Below the pieces are notes generated by a model that saw only the letters and a list, made by a program, of their open reading frames with translations, had not been told where the DNA came from and made no database searches. DNA of 64,000 nt from Chryseobacterium gwangjuense (GTDB taxonomy: Bacteria; Bacteroidota; Bacteroidia; Flavobacteriales; Weeksellaceae): assembly GCF_021311115.1 (NCBI RefSeq), contig NZ_JAJTNP010000003.1, positions 62,001-126,000 on the forward strand, written 5' to 3'. This document shows positions 1 through 10,070 of this stretch, piece after piece. Made by a program: the position numbers and the translations under genes. Numbering within the stretch: position 1 is the first letter of the stretch; each line of letters begins with the position of its first letter.

Positions 1-3000
1 TACCTTCCATATTTCCTGGATATTTATTACTGCCAATTTCAAAATGTAAGTGAGGGTTTGGAACTCCTTTTGCGTTGCCACTTTCGCCGGTATAGCATAT
101 TGTTTTTCCTGCAGTCACTTCTCCACTATTTATTTCTACAGCACTCAAATGACAATATCTAAGATAATATTTGGAAGCATTAGAATCAAATCCTGCTCCA
201 TTTTCAATTTCTCCGGCAAATTGTAAAGTATAATTTCGTTTTGCAGCACGAAGGTCATCACCATTCACTTCAAGAATTAGAATCGTTCCATAAGAAGAGC
301 TCTCCATTATTTCTACAACTATACCATCAAGACAAGCGACAGCTGGTGTTCCCGGCGTTGCGAAAAGATCCAGCCCCTGATGATTTTTCTTCCCTCCATT
401 CCGTACTTTCCCAAAAGCACCATTTTTCTCTGCATGATTACCTTCGGAATTGTAATATGTTCTTTGTGAATAAGCAAGAGGATCATGCCATGTACTATTT
501 TTAATGTCTTCATCAGGAGTACATTCGTCAACTTTAAAAGCTGTTATTGCTTTTTTAAAGAAATTCCTACGTCTTGTATAATGACTTTGATCAAGATTTT
601 GGTTGATTATTCTTGTTATTGAGTTTACAACATCATCAGAAGTTCCTTCATCAGCTTTTTCACTTAATTTGTTGTTAATCCAGTAGCTTAATCCGGACAT
701 AACCGCATATTTAGGCTGCTCAAGTAATTCAGGGTTTGTAATCAAATTCCCTTGACCTGGGAAAGCTTTCTGGAATTCCGAGTTTATTTTAGTATAATTA
801 TATTTTCCTGTTAACTGTATAAGACCTCTTCCTATATATTTATAACCATCTTGTTTAGTCTCATTTCCTAAGTCATTACAATTGTTGACCCTTGAAACGC
901 TGCAGGAAATAATATCTTTTTCATTATCAACATTTCTTAAACCATAGGCTCTTATTGCTAATTCATAAGTATTTCCTTTGTAAAGTTCCGCTTCCCTTGG
1001 ATGACGGGAAAAATATCCAAAGAGACTTTTTAATGTAGAAACACTGTAGTTGCCAATTTCTTCAAGTAATGTTCTGAATTCTGTTTCAGATCCCATTTGA
1101 GTAATAAGATGAGCTTTTCGTATGCAGGTATTGATTTCGTATTTTAGTCTTATATCATTAAGTTCCTTTATCAGCAGCTTAGCCAAAGGTTCATTATTGG
1201 CAGCAGCAGGGAAAATTTCTTTTATCTGTTCAAAGGTAATCTCTGCTTCACACCTAGGACACTTATTCCCAATCTGGAAATATGCCCCCTCTTTTTTCAA
1301 AAACTCTTTATCATGTTGTTTCTCGCCCTGAACTTTTGTATGGAGATATAAAAGTTCCGGTACCTTTTTGAATAACTTAAAAGTAATAATGCTGCCTTCA
1401 TTATACTCTTTTATTTCTAGAATTTTTTCAATTTCCTCAACGCTGGAAGTTTTTCCCTCTTCTATTTTGGGATTTCCTCTTTTGCCTGATTTGGCATTCT
1501 TGAGGATCGTTCCTGCGATAGATTTTTTATCAGTATCATTTTTAATGCTTGTAGAACCTCCGAACGTATAGGTGTAGGTTCCGTCTTCTTTTCCTTTGCT
1601 GAGTTTTTCTTTCCATTGTTTCAGTTCATCTTCAGATTTTGGACGGAGATGGATTGGAATTCTGACCATATTATCCTTTATGGTTCCTGTGAAAACTGTT
1701 TTTTCAGTTCCCGGAACTTCTTTTCCGGAAGGAGTTTTCTGTTCCATCTGTTCTTCTGTGATTTCCAGAGCAGGAAGAAAGGCACCTGCAGAACCTTTGA
1801 TGAGTCCGCCTTTTTCTTTGATGGAAATGGTTGCCTGTTTTCCGTCCAGGAGCATAGCTCTGGCTACCAGATAGAGTTTATCATCTAATGGGGCGCTGTC
1901 TACTTTCTTAAAGTTTGCCCCGAGTTTGAAGGTTTTGAAAGTAACTGTTTTTTCATTGACTGTGTCTTTCCCATAAGCTTGTGCTGTTAATGCACCAGCA
2001 ATCACTTCAGGAGTGGTATATTTCTTTTGGGATTTCAGGCTGTCCTTAATTTTACTGAGAATGGACAGGGCAACTTGATTTTTCTCTTCAGCTGTAACCG
2101 TTTTGTTACCGCTCTTGCTTCCTCCGAAGGTGTAAGTATGAGTGCCATCTTCTTCGCCGGTTTGCTTGGTGTATTCTTTTTTTGCAAAATAAGCATCCAG
2201 AAGCTCTTCAATCTTCACCGGGTTAACTGTAGTAGGGGAAGTTCCTCCTTGTGGCGGAAGTGTTGTCGGTTGAGTATTGTTGGCTTGTCCGTGTGCCGTT
2301 TGTGGTTCCGGCAGTTCGGGAACTGGAGCAGGCTGCTGTGGCTGCTGAGGTTGACCGGGTGGAGTACGCAATGCCTCAGGAGTATTGATATTTACATTCC
2401 CAGTAGCATGCTTTTTGTGAGCATAGTATTCTACGGTAACATAAAATTCAAGTTGCTGAGGATTGGTTTCCCCTTCCATTGCTTTTTTCATCAATGCCTT
2501 TGTCAGAATGAATTCTGCTTTGGCGGTTCCATTGATTACCTTTGATTTTTTGCTGTCTATAAGCAGATTTTTATCATTATGTCCTGAATCTCTGGAGTCG
2601 TCTTCCCATAAAGTAAATTGCAGATATTGTGCTTCCAGATTCATGCATTTAGCTTCTGCAATTAATTTTTCCGTGAAGTTGAAAACAGCTCCCGGGGTAT
2701 CATCTACATATTTTAATTCAACTGTATTGATTCTGGGGACATCGTTGGGCTGAGGTTGTACCTCAAGTGCCATTGGAGATTTTCCTTCAGGATTATGAAG
2801 ATAAGCTTCAATTCTGAAAATATCTTTGTAAGCCGTCGTATTGAATGTAAAACTGCTTGTTCCTATTTTTTTAATATTGGTAGGCACAAATTTTCCGTTT
2901 ACTTTTTTAAACAGATGCCAAGTGACGAGGGCTGGATTTCTTTTTTCGATTGGAGTAGCAGGATACCACGCATCGATTGCGTAAGTTGTCAGTTCACCCA

Positions 3001-3049
3001 CTTTTGGTTTTGTATTTCCCGAGATTTTATAAATTCCTTGTTTTGACAT
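1..3049 (-). CDS. Cell-wall-degrading effector, GH19-like plus M23 domains (partial at its 3' end)
   Basis: This reading frame opens with ATG at 3049 and stays open to the left edge (about 1016 codons), so the C-terminus is missing. An N-terminal beta-rich region (about residues 1-225) leads to a Pro/Gln-rich linker (about 226-275). Then come two similar segments carrying the repeated motif YTFGGS, which suggests an internal duplication. Around residues 610-830 is a lysozyme/chitinase GH19-like domain (QMGSETEFRTL with a candidate catalytic Glu; GRGLIQLTGKYNY). A C-terminal M23 endopeptidase follows, with zinc motifs H890-x3-D894 (HQGLD) and HLH at 1000-1002. No signal peptide is seen. It lies 17 nt after the DUF4280 gene, so I infer an injected peptidoglycan hydrolase, with any immunity gene outside the window. 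A phage-type endolysin relative is the alternative. Confidence 0.85.
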   Translation of the reverse strand, partial: MSKQGIYKISGNTKPKVGELTTYAIDAWYPATPIEKRNPALVTWHLFKKVNGKFVPTNIKKIGTSSFTFNTTAYKDIFRIEAYLHNPEGKSPMALEVQPQPNDVPRINTVELKYVDDTPGAVFNFTEKLIAEAKCMNLEAQYLQFTLWEDDSRDSGHNDKNLLIDSKKSKVINGTAKAEFILTKALMKKAMEGETNPQQLEFYVTVEYYAHKKHATGNVNINTPEALRTPPGQPQQPQQPAPVPELPEPQTAHGQANNTQPTTLPPQGGTSPTTVNPVKIEELLDAYFAKKEYTKQTGEEDGTHTYTFGGSKSGNKTVTAEEKNQVALSILSKIKDSLKSQKKYTTPEVIAGALTAQAYGKDTVNEKTVTFKTFKLGANFKKVDSAPLDDKLYLVARAMLLDGKQATISIKEKGGLIKGSAGAFLPALEITEEQMEQKTPSGKEVPGTEKTVFTGTIKDNMVRIPIHLRPKSEDELKQWKEKLSKGKEDGTYTYTFGGSTSIKNDTDKKSIAGTILKNAKSGKRGNPKIEEGKTSSVEEIEKILEIKEYNEGSIITFKLFKKVPELLYLHTKVQGEKQHDKEFLKKEGAYFQIGNKCPRCEAEITFEQIKEIFPAAANNEPLAKLLIKELNDIRLKYEINTCIRKAHLITQMGSETEFRTLLEEIGNYSVSTLKSLFGYFSRHPREAELYKGNTYELAIRAYGLRNVDNEKDIISCSVSRVNNCNDLGNETKQDGYKYIGRGLIQLTGKYNYTKINSEFQKAFPGQGNLITNPELLEQPKYAVMSGLSYWINNKLSEKADEGTSDDVVNSITRIINQNLDQSHYTRRRNFFKKAITAFKVDECTPDEDIKNSTWHDPLAYSQRTYYNSEGNHAEKNGAFGKVRNGGKKNHQGLDLFATPGTPAVACLDGIVVEIMESSSYGTILILEVNGDDLRAAKRNYTLQFAGEIENGAGFDSNASKYYLRYCHLSAVEINSGEVTAGKTICYTGESGNAKGVPNPHLHFEIGSNKYPGNMEG

Positions 3050-3066
3050 GACCGAAAAGTTAAGGG

Positions 3067-3567
3067 TTAATAGGCATCAACTTCATCGCCTTCTGTTGCT
3101 TTCTGAAATTCTTTGAAATCTACAAAAGGATTGATGTGATGTTGTTCCTGGGGATCAGCATTTTTTACATTTTGTTTGCTTATTGCTGCAGTTTGGCCGT
3201 GTTCCTTGATGGTGATTTTTCCGCCGGTAGAGCACATAAGCTCTGAAATTTCAGTAAGACAGCTTTTGCCCATTATCTTTACTTTTTCATAGGTTTTCTG
3301 CCAGTTTCCTACAGGAGCATAAGCGCAAGGAAGATATCCGCCCGGAGTTGGTTTCAGTTTGCATTGCCCAAAACTCGGACCTGGAGGAGTAAATTGTAAA
3401 TCATCTTTCGTAACCGCTAAATAATCAGCATTTCCCTCCTCATTATTCCAATAGTGTTTCTGATGAGAAGTTACTTTATACTGAGGAAATTGATTGCCCT
3501 GATTGCATTGGGCTTTCCCTTTTTGTACGACGAAGTGCTTTCCGTCATGTGGAGATGAACCGGACAT
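3067..3567 (-). CDS. DUF4280 (PAAR-like) protein
   Basis: A 166-residue protein that looks like a DUF4280 member, a family of PAAR-like spike-tip proteins found with contractile injection systems. Visible features are an early CNQG segment, a Gly/Pro/Cys-rich middle (FGQCKLKPTPGGYLPCAY, GKSCLTEISELMCSTGG) and a charged tail. The Cys/Gly pattern is typical of the family. It sits between the LysM gene upstream and the large hydrolase downstream on the same strand. That order suggests that it caps a spike and couples the hydrolase to it. The role is inferred from family and context. Confidence 0.75.
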   Translation of the reverse strand: MSGSSPHDGKHFVVQKGKAQCNQGNQFPQYKVTSHQKHYWNNEEGNADYLAVTKDDLQFTPPGPSFGQCKLKPTPGGYLPCAYAPVGNWQKTYEKVKIMGKSCLTEISELMCSTGGKITIKEHGQTAAISKQNVKNADPQEQHHINPFVDFKEFQKATEGDEVDAY

Positions 3568-3705
3568 ATTTTGTGTGTATTGATTTGGTTTTATAAAACT
3601 ATAAAAAAAATAAGTTTGAGAAAGTAGTAGAATTACTACATTTTCAAACTTTTAGGTATTCTTTTCCAAATAATATTACTTGTAAATATTTAAGACAGTA
3701 GCCAA

Positions 3706-4770
3706 TTAATTTTGCTGTTTTTCCATACTAAAAACTTCTTTTTCAATCACATCATCAATATATAAATTAAATACGCCCTCTATCTTTTGTACCGATAATT
3801 CTTTTCTGTTAAAGATATATTCAGCAAAATGGGTGCAGTTAACAGTTTTGTTTGTTGAAAGTGTGTTGTCATCATAAACAAAAGATTTAGAATATAGCTG
3901 ATCAAGATTTCTGTTATCCGACGAATGGCCACTTTGGGTAATCTTTAGACTGTTATTATCTTCGTTGGGAGTAATTTTATTGTGAAGCTGAAACCGGATA
4001 GGAGAGGCATTGGTAATCCACGGTAAAAAGTCGTGATAGATTTGTGAATCTGTCCAGTCTCCATAAGTTGTTCTATAAAAAGAGCCAACCAGAAAATGGA
4101 TGGGTAATGTATTTTTTAGATTTTCCAAAAGATTCTTTTTCTCACCTACAATCCATTTCATTTGATTGATATAGGAGCTCGAATATTGATCTGTAAAGTA
4201 ACTTTTTAAAGCTTCCAATTGATCTTTAATTGAATTTTCAGGACTTGTTAGAGATATATTTTTCAGTTCTCTTTTTTCATTAAGCAAGAGTGTTAATGGA
4301 TATAGAATTTCAACACAGGCTTTTGCCAGATTGGAGATTTTGGTATCTGATTCTTGCCCTTCTTTTTTAAAGTCGGACATGTGTATATTGAAGATATGAT
4401 GGTGGTCTTCAAACTTTATATAGCTGAGTTCTATTTGATATTGATAATCTGTCAATAATTCATCATCCAGAAATTTTTGATGATTAATTTTATAAATACC
4501 TTTTAATAATGGAATTTGAAAAGGTATTTTACCCTGCTGCGGATGATAGTATAAGCTATCGCCGTTTTCTATAATTTTTTTATTGAGTTCTTTAATTTCA
4601 TTACCAAACGGAAGCAGGAGAGATTGCCCCGGTTTTAAATCAGAATAAAATCTTTCATGCTTTGCGCAATGTGTATTATGAAATTCCCTGAGATATACTG
4701 GGTTTTCGATTTTCAGGTCAGATGAAATTTTTTCTAACGTATCACCCGGAAGTGTTAGGTATATGATCAT
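3706..4770 (-). CDS. LysM-domain protein of the injection-system cluster
   Basis: A 354-residue protein. Residues 1-55 resemble a LysM fold (LPGDTLEKISSDLKI, then LKPGQSLLLP). The rest is a long soluble domain that I do not recognise, rich in aromatic and charged residues. There is no signal peptide, so it probably acts in the cytoplasm as a baseplate or spike accessory, as LysM proteins do in contractile systems, rather than as a secreted wall binder. It is first in a same-strand trio with the PAAR-like and hydrolase genes (139 nt gap to the next). The exact function is unknown. Confidence 0.6.
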   Translation of the reverse strand: MIIYLTLPGDTLEKISSDLKIENPVYLREFHNTHCAKHERFYSDLKPGQSLLLPFGNEIKELNKKIIENGDSLYYHPQQGKIPFQIPLLKGIYKINHQKFLDDELLTDYQYQIELSYIKFEDHHHIFNIHMSDFKKEGQESDTKISNLAKACVEILYPLTLLLNEKRELKNISLTSPENSIKDQLEALKSYFTDQYSSSYINQMKWIVGEKKNLLENLKNTLPIHFLVGSFYRTTYGDWTDSQIYHDFLPWITNASPIRFQLHNKITPNEDNNSLKITQSGHSSDNRNLDQLYSKSFVYDDNTLSTNKTVNCTHFAEYIFNRKELSVQKIEGVFNLYIDDVIEKEVFSMEKQQN

Positions 4771-4871
4771 GTGATTTGTGTTTTTTAGTTTTATAATAAT
4801 TAATTACTATAAAATTTAATTTGAAAGATTGGTGTATTTTTTCAGAAGGAAATTTATAAAAAAATCACAAA

Positions 4872-4900
4872 AAAACCTTTCAAAGAATTTGAAAGGTTTT
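4872..4900 (-). terminator. Rho-independent terminator of the nuo operon
   Basis: A perfect 13-bp inverted repeat (4872-4884 with 4888-4900) with a GAA loop. Read on the minus strand it is followed by a run of T. It lies 23 nt beyond the nuoN stop codon. Confidence 0.9.
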
Positions 4901-4922
4901 AGAATTATTATAGTAAGGTGTA

Positions 4923-6308
4923 TTACAACCCGATTAATCTTGCAAATAGATCAGGGAAAACTCCCAACACAATAATTGAAGCAATTACGAAAACTCCTAC
5001 AATATTGTAAGTAAGTGTTACTTTCTCTGAAGATTTGAATGAACTTTCTTTGAAGAAGAACATTGAAATGATCAATCTTAAATAATAAGCAATTGAAACG
5101 GCAGAACCTAAAACGGCTACCAATACCAGGAAAACTCCGTGGTTAGAGTTCATTGCCTGAGAGAATAAAGCAAATTTCCCCATGAAACCGGCTGTTAACG
5201 GAATCCCTGCCATTGAAAGCATTGAGATTGATGCAACTGTTGCCAATAAAGGTTCTGTTTTAGCCAATCCTTTGAAAGCACCGAAAGATGTTTCTCTTTT
5301 TAATTTTTCAACATAAATCAGACACATGAAAACTCCTACTGTTGATAAAGCGTATGCAAATAAATAGAACGCTAAATTATAAGTAGAAAGGCTTGTCATT
5401 CCGAAGAACACCAACCCGATGTATCCTGCATGAGAAACTGAAGAGTAGGCCAACATTCTTTTTGCATTCGTCTGAGCAAGACCCATAACGTTTGCTAAAA
5501 GCAATGTAATAATTAAGAATACTCCGAAAACATTGATCCATTCTTCTGTAACTCCTCCGAATCCGATGGTCATTAATCTGAATAGTGCGAAGAATCCTGA
5601 GATCTTTACAACACTTGCCATGAAAGCGGTAATTAATGAAGGCGCTCCATAATATACATCAGGACTCCACATGTGGAAAGGTGCTAATGCTACTTTGAAT
5701 GCTAATGCACAAAGAATCAATAAAACTCCTAAGATGAACATGCCATCTTTAGGGTTTGAAACTCCGAAATCCTGGATTTTATATAAATCAAAACTTCCAA
5801 CACTTCCGTAGATAAATGCAATACCGAAAAGTAAGAAACCTGTCGCGAATGCACCCATCAGGAAATATTTGATTGAAGCTTCGTTTGATCTTAAATCAGT
5901 TTTGTTAGCTCCCGCCATTACATATAAAGGAATAGAAAGAATCTCAACTCCTAAGAATAACGTTACTAAGTTCTGATATCCGAAAAGGATAATTCCACCG
6001 CACAATGCAAAAAGCATCAATGCGTATAATTCTGATTGGTGGCTTCTGTGGTTGCTGAATGCAAAACCTCCCAAAAAGAATAATAATAATGTCGTTACGA
6101 TTGATATTTTAGTGAATAACGCAGTATTGTCGGTATAGTCATACATATGCTTGTACTGTCCGAAGAACGAACATTCAGGCATAAAACTTACCCATAATGC
6201 GATGATTAATCCCAAAATCCCAATGTATCTTGCGAATTTCCCTTGTTCAAAAACTCCTGAAAATAACGCAACAACTGCCGTTAGGAAAACAATAATTAAA
6301 ACACTCAT
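4923..6308 (-). CDS. nuoN: NADH-quinone oxidoreductase subunit N
   Basis: A 461-residue polytopic membrane protein, one of the three antiporter-like proton-pumping subunits of complex I in the inner membrane. Visible signatures are GVEILSIPLYVM with the conserved Glu near residue 120, FKVALAPFHMWSPDVYYGAP, and the Lys-containing AQTNAKRMLAYSSVSHAG. The length is normal for the family. It is the last gene of the operon, 16 nt after nuoM, and is followed by the strong terminator at 4872-4900. Confidence 0.97.
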   Translation of the reverse strand: MSVLIIVFLTAVVALFSGVFEQGKFARYIGILGLIIALWVSFMPECSFFGQYKHMYDYTDNTALFTKISIVTTLLLFFLGGFAFSNHRSHQSELYALMLFALCGGIILFGYQNLVTLFLGVEILSIPLYVMAGANKTDLRSNEASIKYFLMGAFATGFLLFGIAFIYGSVGSFDLYKIQDFGVSNPKDGMFILGVLLILCALAFKVALAPFHMWSPDVYYGAPSLITAFMASVVKISGFFALFRLMTIGFGGVTEEWINVFGVFLIITLLLANVMGLAQTNAKRMLAYSSVSHAGYIGLVFFGMTSLSTYNLAFYLFAYALSTVGVFMCLIYVEKLKRETSFGAFKGLAKTEPLLATVASISMLSMAGIPLTAGFMGKFALFSQAMNSNHGVFLVLVAVLGSAVSIAYYLRLIISMFFFKESSFKSSEKVTLTYNIVGVFVIASIIVLGVFPDLFARLIGL

Positions 6309-6324
6309 TTCTTAAAATATCAAA

Positions 6325-7818
6325 TTAGCTTACCATTGATTGGTAGATAAACTTCAACGAACTATTCACCATTTCGATTATCGGTTGTGGGAAAATACCA
6401 AATACAATCACAAAAACCGCTAAACTTGCCAATACAGAGAATTCTACAGCAGATAAATCTTTTACTGTGCTTAGCACTGCATCATCGCCTTGTCCGAACA
6501 TTGCCTTTCCGTAGAATCTCAATAAGTATACAGCACAAAGAATTACCGTAAGACCAGCAATTACAGCTGCCAATCCGTTAAAATCATATACAGATTTCAA
6601 CAAGATAAATTCTCCGATGAATCCATTAGTCAATGGAACTCCCATTGATCCTAATATAATAATCAAGAATAATACAGCAAACTTAGGAGCTACTTTCGCC
6701 AAACCTCCCATTTGTCTGATGTCTCTTGATTTAAATCTCTTATATAAAATATCACAACAGTAGAATAAACCTACAACGTTGATACCGTGAGCAAAAGTTT
6801 GTACTAAAGCACCTTCAGCACCTTCGATGTTGAAAGTTCCTCTTAACGTAACCACTGCAGAAGCGAATATACCTGCAACCATCAATCCAACGTGAGAGAA
6901 AGAAGAATACGCAATGATTCTCTTCATATCGGTCTGGATGATCGCAATCAATGCACCGTGTACAATTCCTACAATCGCAAGGATAATTACAATCTGTCCT
7001 GAAATTCCTGCAATCGGAAGCGGAGTGATGGGTAATAAATAACGCATAACTCCATACACCGCCATTTTCAGCATGATCCCTGATAAAAGCATTGATCCCT
7101 GAGTCGGCGAATAAGTATACGTATCCGGCTGCCAAGTATGGAAAGGGAATACCGGTAATTTCACTGCAAAAGCAAAGAAGATAAACCAGAATACCACAGT
7201 CTGTTGTGTTTCGTTTAATTGAGCATTGTAAAGATCAGTTAGTGCAAAAGATGCAGAGTGATTGTAAACATAAATCAATCCGGCTAACATGAATAATGAC
7301 CCAACGAATGTATATACGAAGAATTTCGTAGTGAATTCAAATCTTTTATTTTCCTGACCCCAAAGTCCGGCAATGAACCAGATCGGAATCAAAGTTACTT
7401 CCCAGAAAATGTAGAACAATAATCCGTCTAGCGAAGTGAAAACTCCTACCAATCCGAACTGCATTAGCAAGATCAAACCGTAGAATGTATTTCTGTAGTT
7501 TACATTTTCATTAAAAGAAGATAAAATAATGATTGGCGCTAAAATATTAGTCAACAATAAAAGAAGCAAACTCATCCCATCGATACCGAAGTGAAGAGAA
7601 CTCTTCATGAATTGTGACCAAGGGTAATTGATCTCATGTTGCAACACGCTGTCTACCGTCGGCGTAAAATCAAAATCCGCTACGATATAGAAGGTTACAA
7701 GCATTTGAACCAATGCAATTCCCAGTGCCAAATATTTGCTGGAATTATTCTTCCAGGCAAAAACTAATCCCGAACCTACTAGAGGTAATAGTAATAATGT
7801 TAATAATAAACAAGACAT
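6325..7818 (-). CDS. nuoM: NADH-quinone oxidoreductase subunit M
   Basis: A 497-residue antiporter-like membrane subunit of complex I. The conserved Glu helix (FYIFWEVTLIPIWFI), the segment PVFPFHTWQPDTYTYSPT and the Lys motif IQTDMKRIIAYSSFSHVG are all present. These residues carry protons across the inner membrane in characterised homologues. It starts 2 nt after the nuoL stop, so it is almost certainly co-transcribed and translationally coupled. Nothing is missing. Confidence 0.97.
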   Translation of the reverse strand: MSCLLLTLLLLPLVGSGLVFAWKNNSSKYLALGIALVQMLVTFYIVADFDFTPTVDSVLQHEINYPWSQFMKSSLHFGIDGMSLLLLLLTNILAPIIILSSFNENVNYRNTFYGLILLMQFGLVGVFTSLDGLLFYIFWEVTLIPIWFIAGLWGQENKRFEFTTKFFVYTFVGSLFMLAGLIYVYNHSASFALTDLYNAQLNETQQTVVFWFIFFAFAVKLPVFPFHTWQPDTYTYSPTQGSMLLSGIMLKMAVYGVMRYLLPITPLPIAGISGQIVIILAIVGIVHGALIAIIQTDMKRIIAYSSFSHVGLMVAGIFASAVVTLRGTFNIEGAEGALVQTFAHGINVVGLFYCCDILYKRFKSRDIRQMGGLAKVAPKFAVLFLIIILGSMGVPLTNGFIGEFILLKSVYDFNGLAAVIAGLTVILCAVYLLRFYGKAMFGQGDDAVLSTVKDLSAVEFSVLASLAVFVIVFGIFPQPIIEMVNSSLKFIYQSMVS

Positions 7819-7820
7819 TA

Positions 7821-9734
7821 TTATTGTAATATAAAGTTAACAATCAGTATAATTCCCACAGCTAAAGACATGATCAGAATGTACGTCTCAACATTTCCAT
7901 TCTGAATACGCTTCATCGCTTTTCCGCTGTCTTCAGCACCTTCACCTACGAAGTCTACAAAACGATCAAGAATACCTTTATCAAACATCTTTCCTCCGCG
8001 TCCTAATCCTTCAACAGTTTTTACAATTAATGCATTGTAAAGTTCGTCAACATATAATTTTTTAGCAGACAATTTTTCCCATCCTGTGTATTGTGCTTCC
8101 GGAAGTGCTTGTTTTTTCTTATTTACATAAGTGTTTTTAACAATGAACCAAACGCAGAAGAACATCAGAACTGTTGCTCCTAAAAGTATCATTTCAGTAC
8201 CAAACGGAACTCCCGAAAGAGTAGCTTCCATTTGCTTAAAGCTTTCCTCAGTAAGAACCGGCTTCAACCACTCCATTAATTTTGCATAATGACCGTGACC
8301 GATGAAGTGAGGAAGGTTAATTAAACCACCTAAAACAGAAAGAATAGCCAATACGATCAATGGTAGCGTCATATTAGACGGACTTTCGTGTAAGTGGTGT
8401 TTTTGATCTTCAGTACCTCTGAACTCCCCGTGGAAAGTCAAATAGTACAATCTGAACATATATGTTGCAGTCATTGCCGCTAAAACAAATAAAATCACCC
8501 AATAAACTGGATTTTTAGCGAAAGCTGCTACTAAAATTTCGTCTTTAGAAATCATCCCTGATAATAAAGGGAATCCTGAGATAGCTAATGTTCCGATCAG
8601 GAAAGTAGCGTGAGTGATTGGAATGTATTTTTTCAAACCTCCCATGAAACGCATATCCTGTTCGTTGCTCATTGCGTGGATTACAGAACCAGCTCCCAAG
8701 AACAATAATGCTTTGAAGAAAGCGTGTGTCATTACGTGGAACATAGCCGTTGTATAAGCTCCAAGACCTAAAGCAATAAACATAAATCCAAGCTGTGAAA
8801 CGGTAGAGTATGCCAATACTTTTTTGATGTCGTTTTGACGTAGTGCATAGAATCCTGCCAATGCAGCGGTTAAGAATCCAATGAATAAAATTCCTCCCTG
8901 AACAGTAGGTGCTAAAGTAAATAAGAAGTTTGATCTTACTACTAAATAGATCCCCGCAGTTACCATCGTTGCCGCGTGAATTAACGCAGAAACAGGAGTT
9001 GGTCCCGCCATCGCATCTGGTAACCATGTATATAAAGGAACCTGAGCAGATTTACCAGTGGCACCAATAAATAAACTCGCCGTAATAAAGATAATTACGC
9101 TTCCGTCTAATTCAAATTTCCCAGCGTTTTCTGCTACGGTAAGGTAATCAACAGCGTTGGTCTGTCCAGCGATCATGAAGATACCGATTAGTAACGCAAG
9201 GTCACCAATTCTGTTCATGATGAAAGCTTTTCTAGCTGCTTTACCATATTCTTCGTTTGTATACCAGAATCCGATAAGTAAATAAGAACACAATCCTACA
9301 CCTTCCCATCCGATGAATAAGATCAGGTAGTTGCTTCCCATTACCAATAATAACATTGAGAAGATAAATAGATTCAAATAAGTGAAAAACTTATAGAAAC
9401 CTTTATCGTGGCTCATATATCCGATAGAGTATAGGTGAATTAAAGAACCGATACCTGTGATGATCATGATCATCATTAATGATAACTGATCGATTTGGAA
9501 TCCAAAATTGATCTGAACTCCATTTACTCTAAACCATTCAAAAGCTTTTACGATTACGGGCTGACTTTCAGAGTTGAAACCCATGAAAATACTTACTGCA
9601 ATGCAGAAAGATGCAAAAACCATTGCTGTAGCCAAACTACCCACAACAATTTTTGGAAGATTTTTCCCGAACAAACCGTTAATAAGAAACCCTAAAAGTG
9701 GTAAAAGTACTATTGCATATACTAAATTCTCCAT
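7821..9734 (-). CDS. nuoL: NADH-quinone oxidoreductase subunit L
   Basis: A 637-residue subunit, the distal proton-pumping part of complex I. Signatures are FIGWEGVGLCSYLLIGFW, WLPDAMAGPTPVSALIHA and RQNDIKKVLAYSTVSQLG. The long C-terminal tail, which in the family contains the lateral helix lying along NuoM and NuoN, is present and ends in a membrane segment. It follows nuoK by 2 nt. The length is within the usual 600-680 range. Confidence 0.97.
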   Translation of the reverse strand: MENLVYAIVLLPLLGFLINGLFGKNLPKIVVGSLATAMVFASFCIAVSIFMGFNSESQPVIVKAFEWFRVNGVQINFGFQIDQLSLMMIMIITGIGSLIHLYSIGYMSHDKGFYKFFTYLNLFIFSMLLLVMGSNYLILFIGWEGVGLCSYLLIGFWYTNEEYGKAARKAFIMNRIGDLALLIGIFMIAGQTNAVDYLTVAENAGKFELDGSVIIFITASLFIGATGKSAQVPLYTWLPDAMAGPTPVSALIHAATMVTAGIYLVVRSNFLFTLAPTVQGGILFIGFLTAALAGFYALRQNDIKKVLAYSTVSQLGFMFIALGLGAYTTAMFHVMTHAFFKALLFLGAGSVIHAMSNEQDMRFMGGLKKYIPITHATFLIGTLAISGFPLLSGMISKDEILVAAFAKNPVYWVILFVLAAMTATYMFRLYYLTFHGEFRGTEDQKHHLHESPSNMTLPLIVLAILSVLGGLINLPHFIGHGHYAKLMEWLKPVLTEESFKQMEATLSGVPFGTEMILLGATVLMFFCVWFIVKNTYVNKKKQALPEAQYTGWEKLSAKKLYVDELYNALIVKTVEGLGRGGKMFDKGILDRFVDFVGEGAEDSGKAMKRIQNGNVETYILIMSLAVGIILIVNFILQ

Positions 9735-9736
9735 TC

Positions 9737-10066
9737 TTATCCTCTTAATTTATTAAATATACTTACATCTACAGAACGGGTATTTCTATATAGCATAGCA
9801 ATAATTGCCAAACCTACCGCTACTTCCGCAGCAGCAACCACCATAATGAAGAAAACTAAAAGTTGTCCGTCTCCGTTACCTTTGTACGCTGAAAATGCAG
9901 CCAATAAAAGGTTCGTAGAATTTAGCATAAGCTCAACACAACCCAAAATAACAATAGCATTTTTTCTCAACAATACTCCCAACACTCCCAAACAGAACAA
10001 TACTGAAGAAAGAATGATGAAATAATTCAGAGGGATGCTTTGTATAAATGTATTTACTTCTCCCAT
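9737..10066 (-). CDS. nuoK: NADH-quinone oxidoreductase subunit K
   Basis: A 109-residue subunit with three membrane helices that forms part of the proton-channel base of complex I. The conserved acidic helix GCVELMLNSTNLL is present, as is the second region AAEVAVGLAI. It starts 4 nt after the end of nuoJ. Confidence 0.96.
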   Translation of the reverse strand: MGEVNTFIQSIPLNYFIILSSVLFCLGVLGVLLRKNAIVILGCVELMLNSTNLLLAAFSAYKGNGDGQLLVFFIMVVAAAEVAVGLAIIAMLYRNTRSVDVSIFNKLRG

Positions 10067-10070
10067 AATT

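Noticed and set aside
2027..2545. A 172-codon plus-strand frame opposite the effector
   Set aside because: It is a shadow of the long minus-strand effector frame, whose domain motifs are unambiguous.
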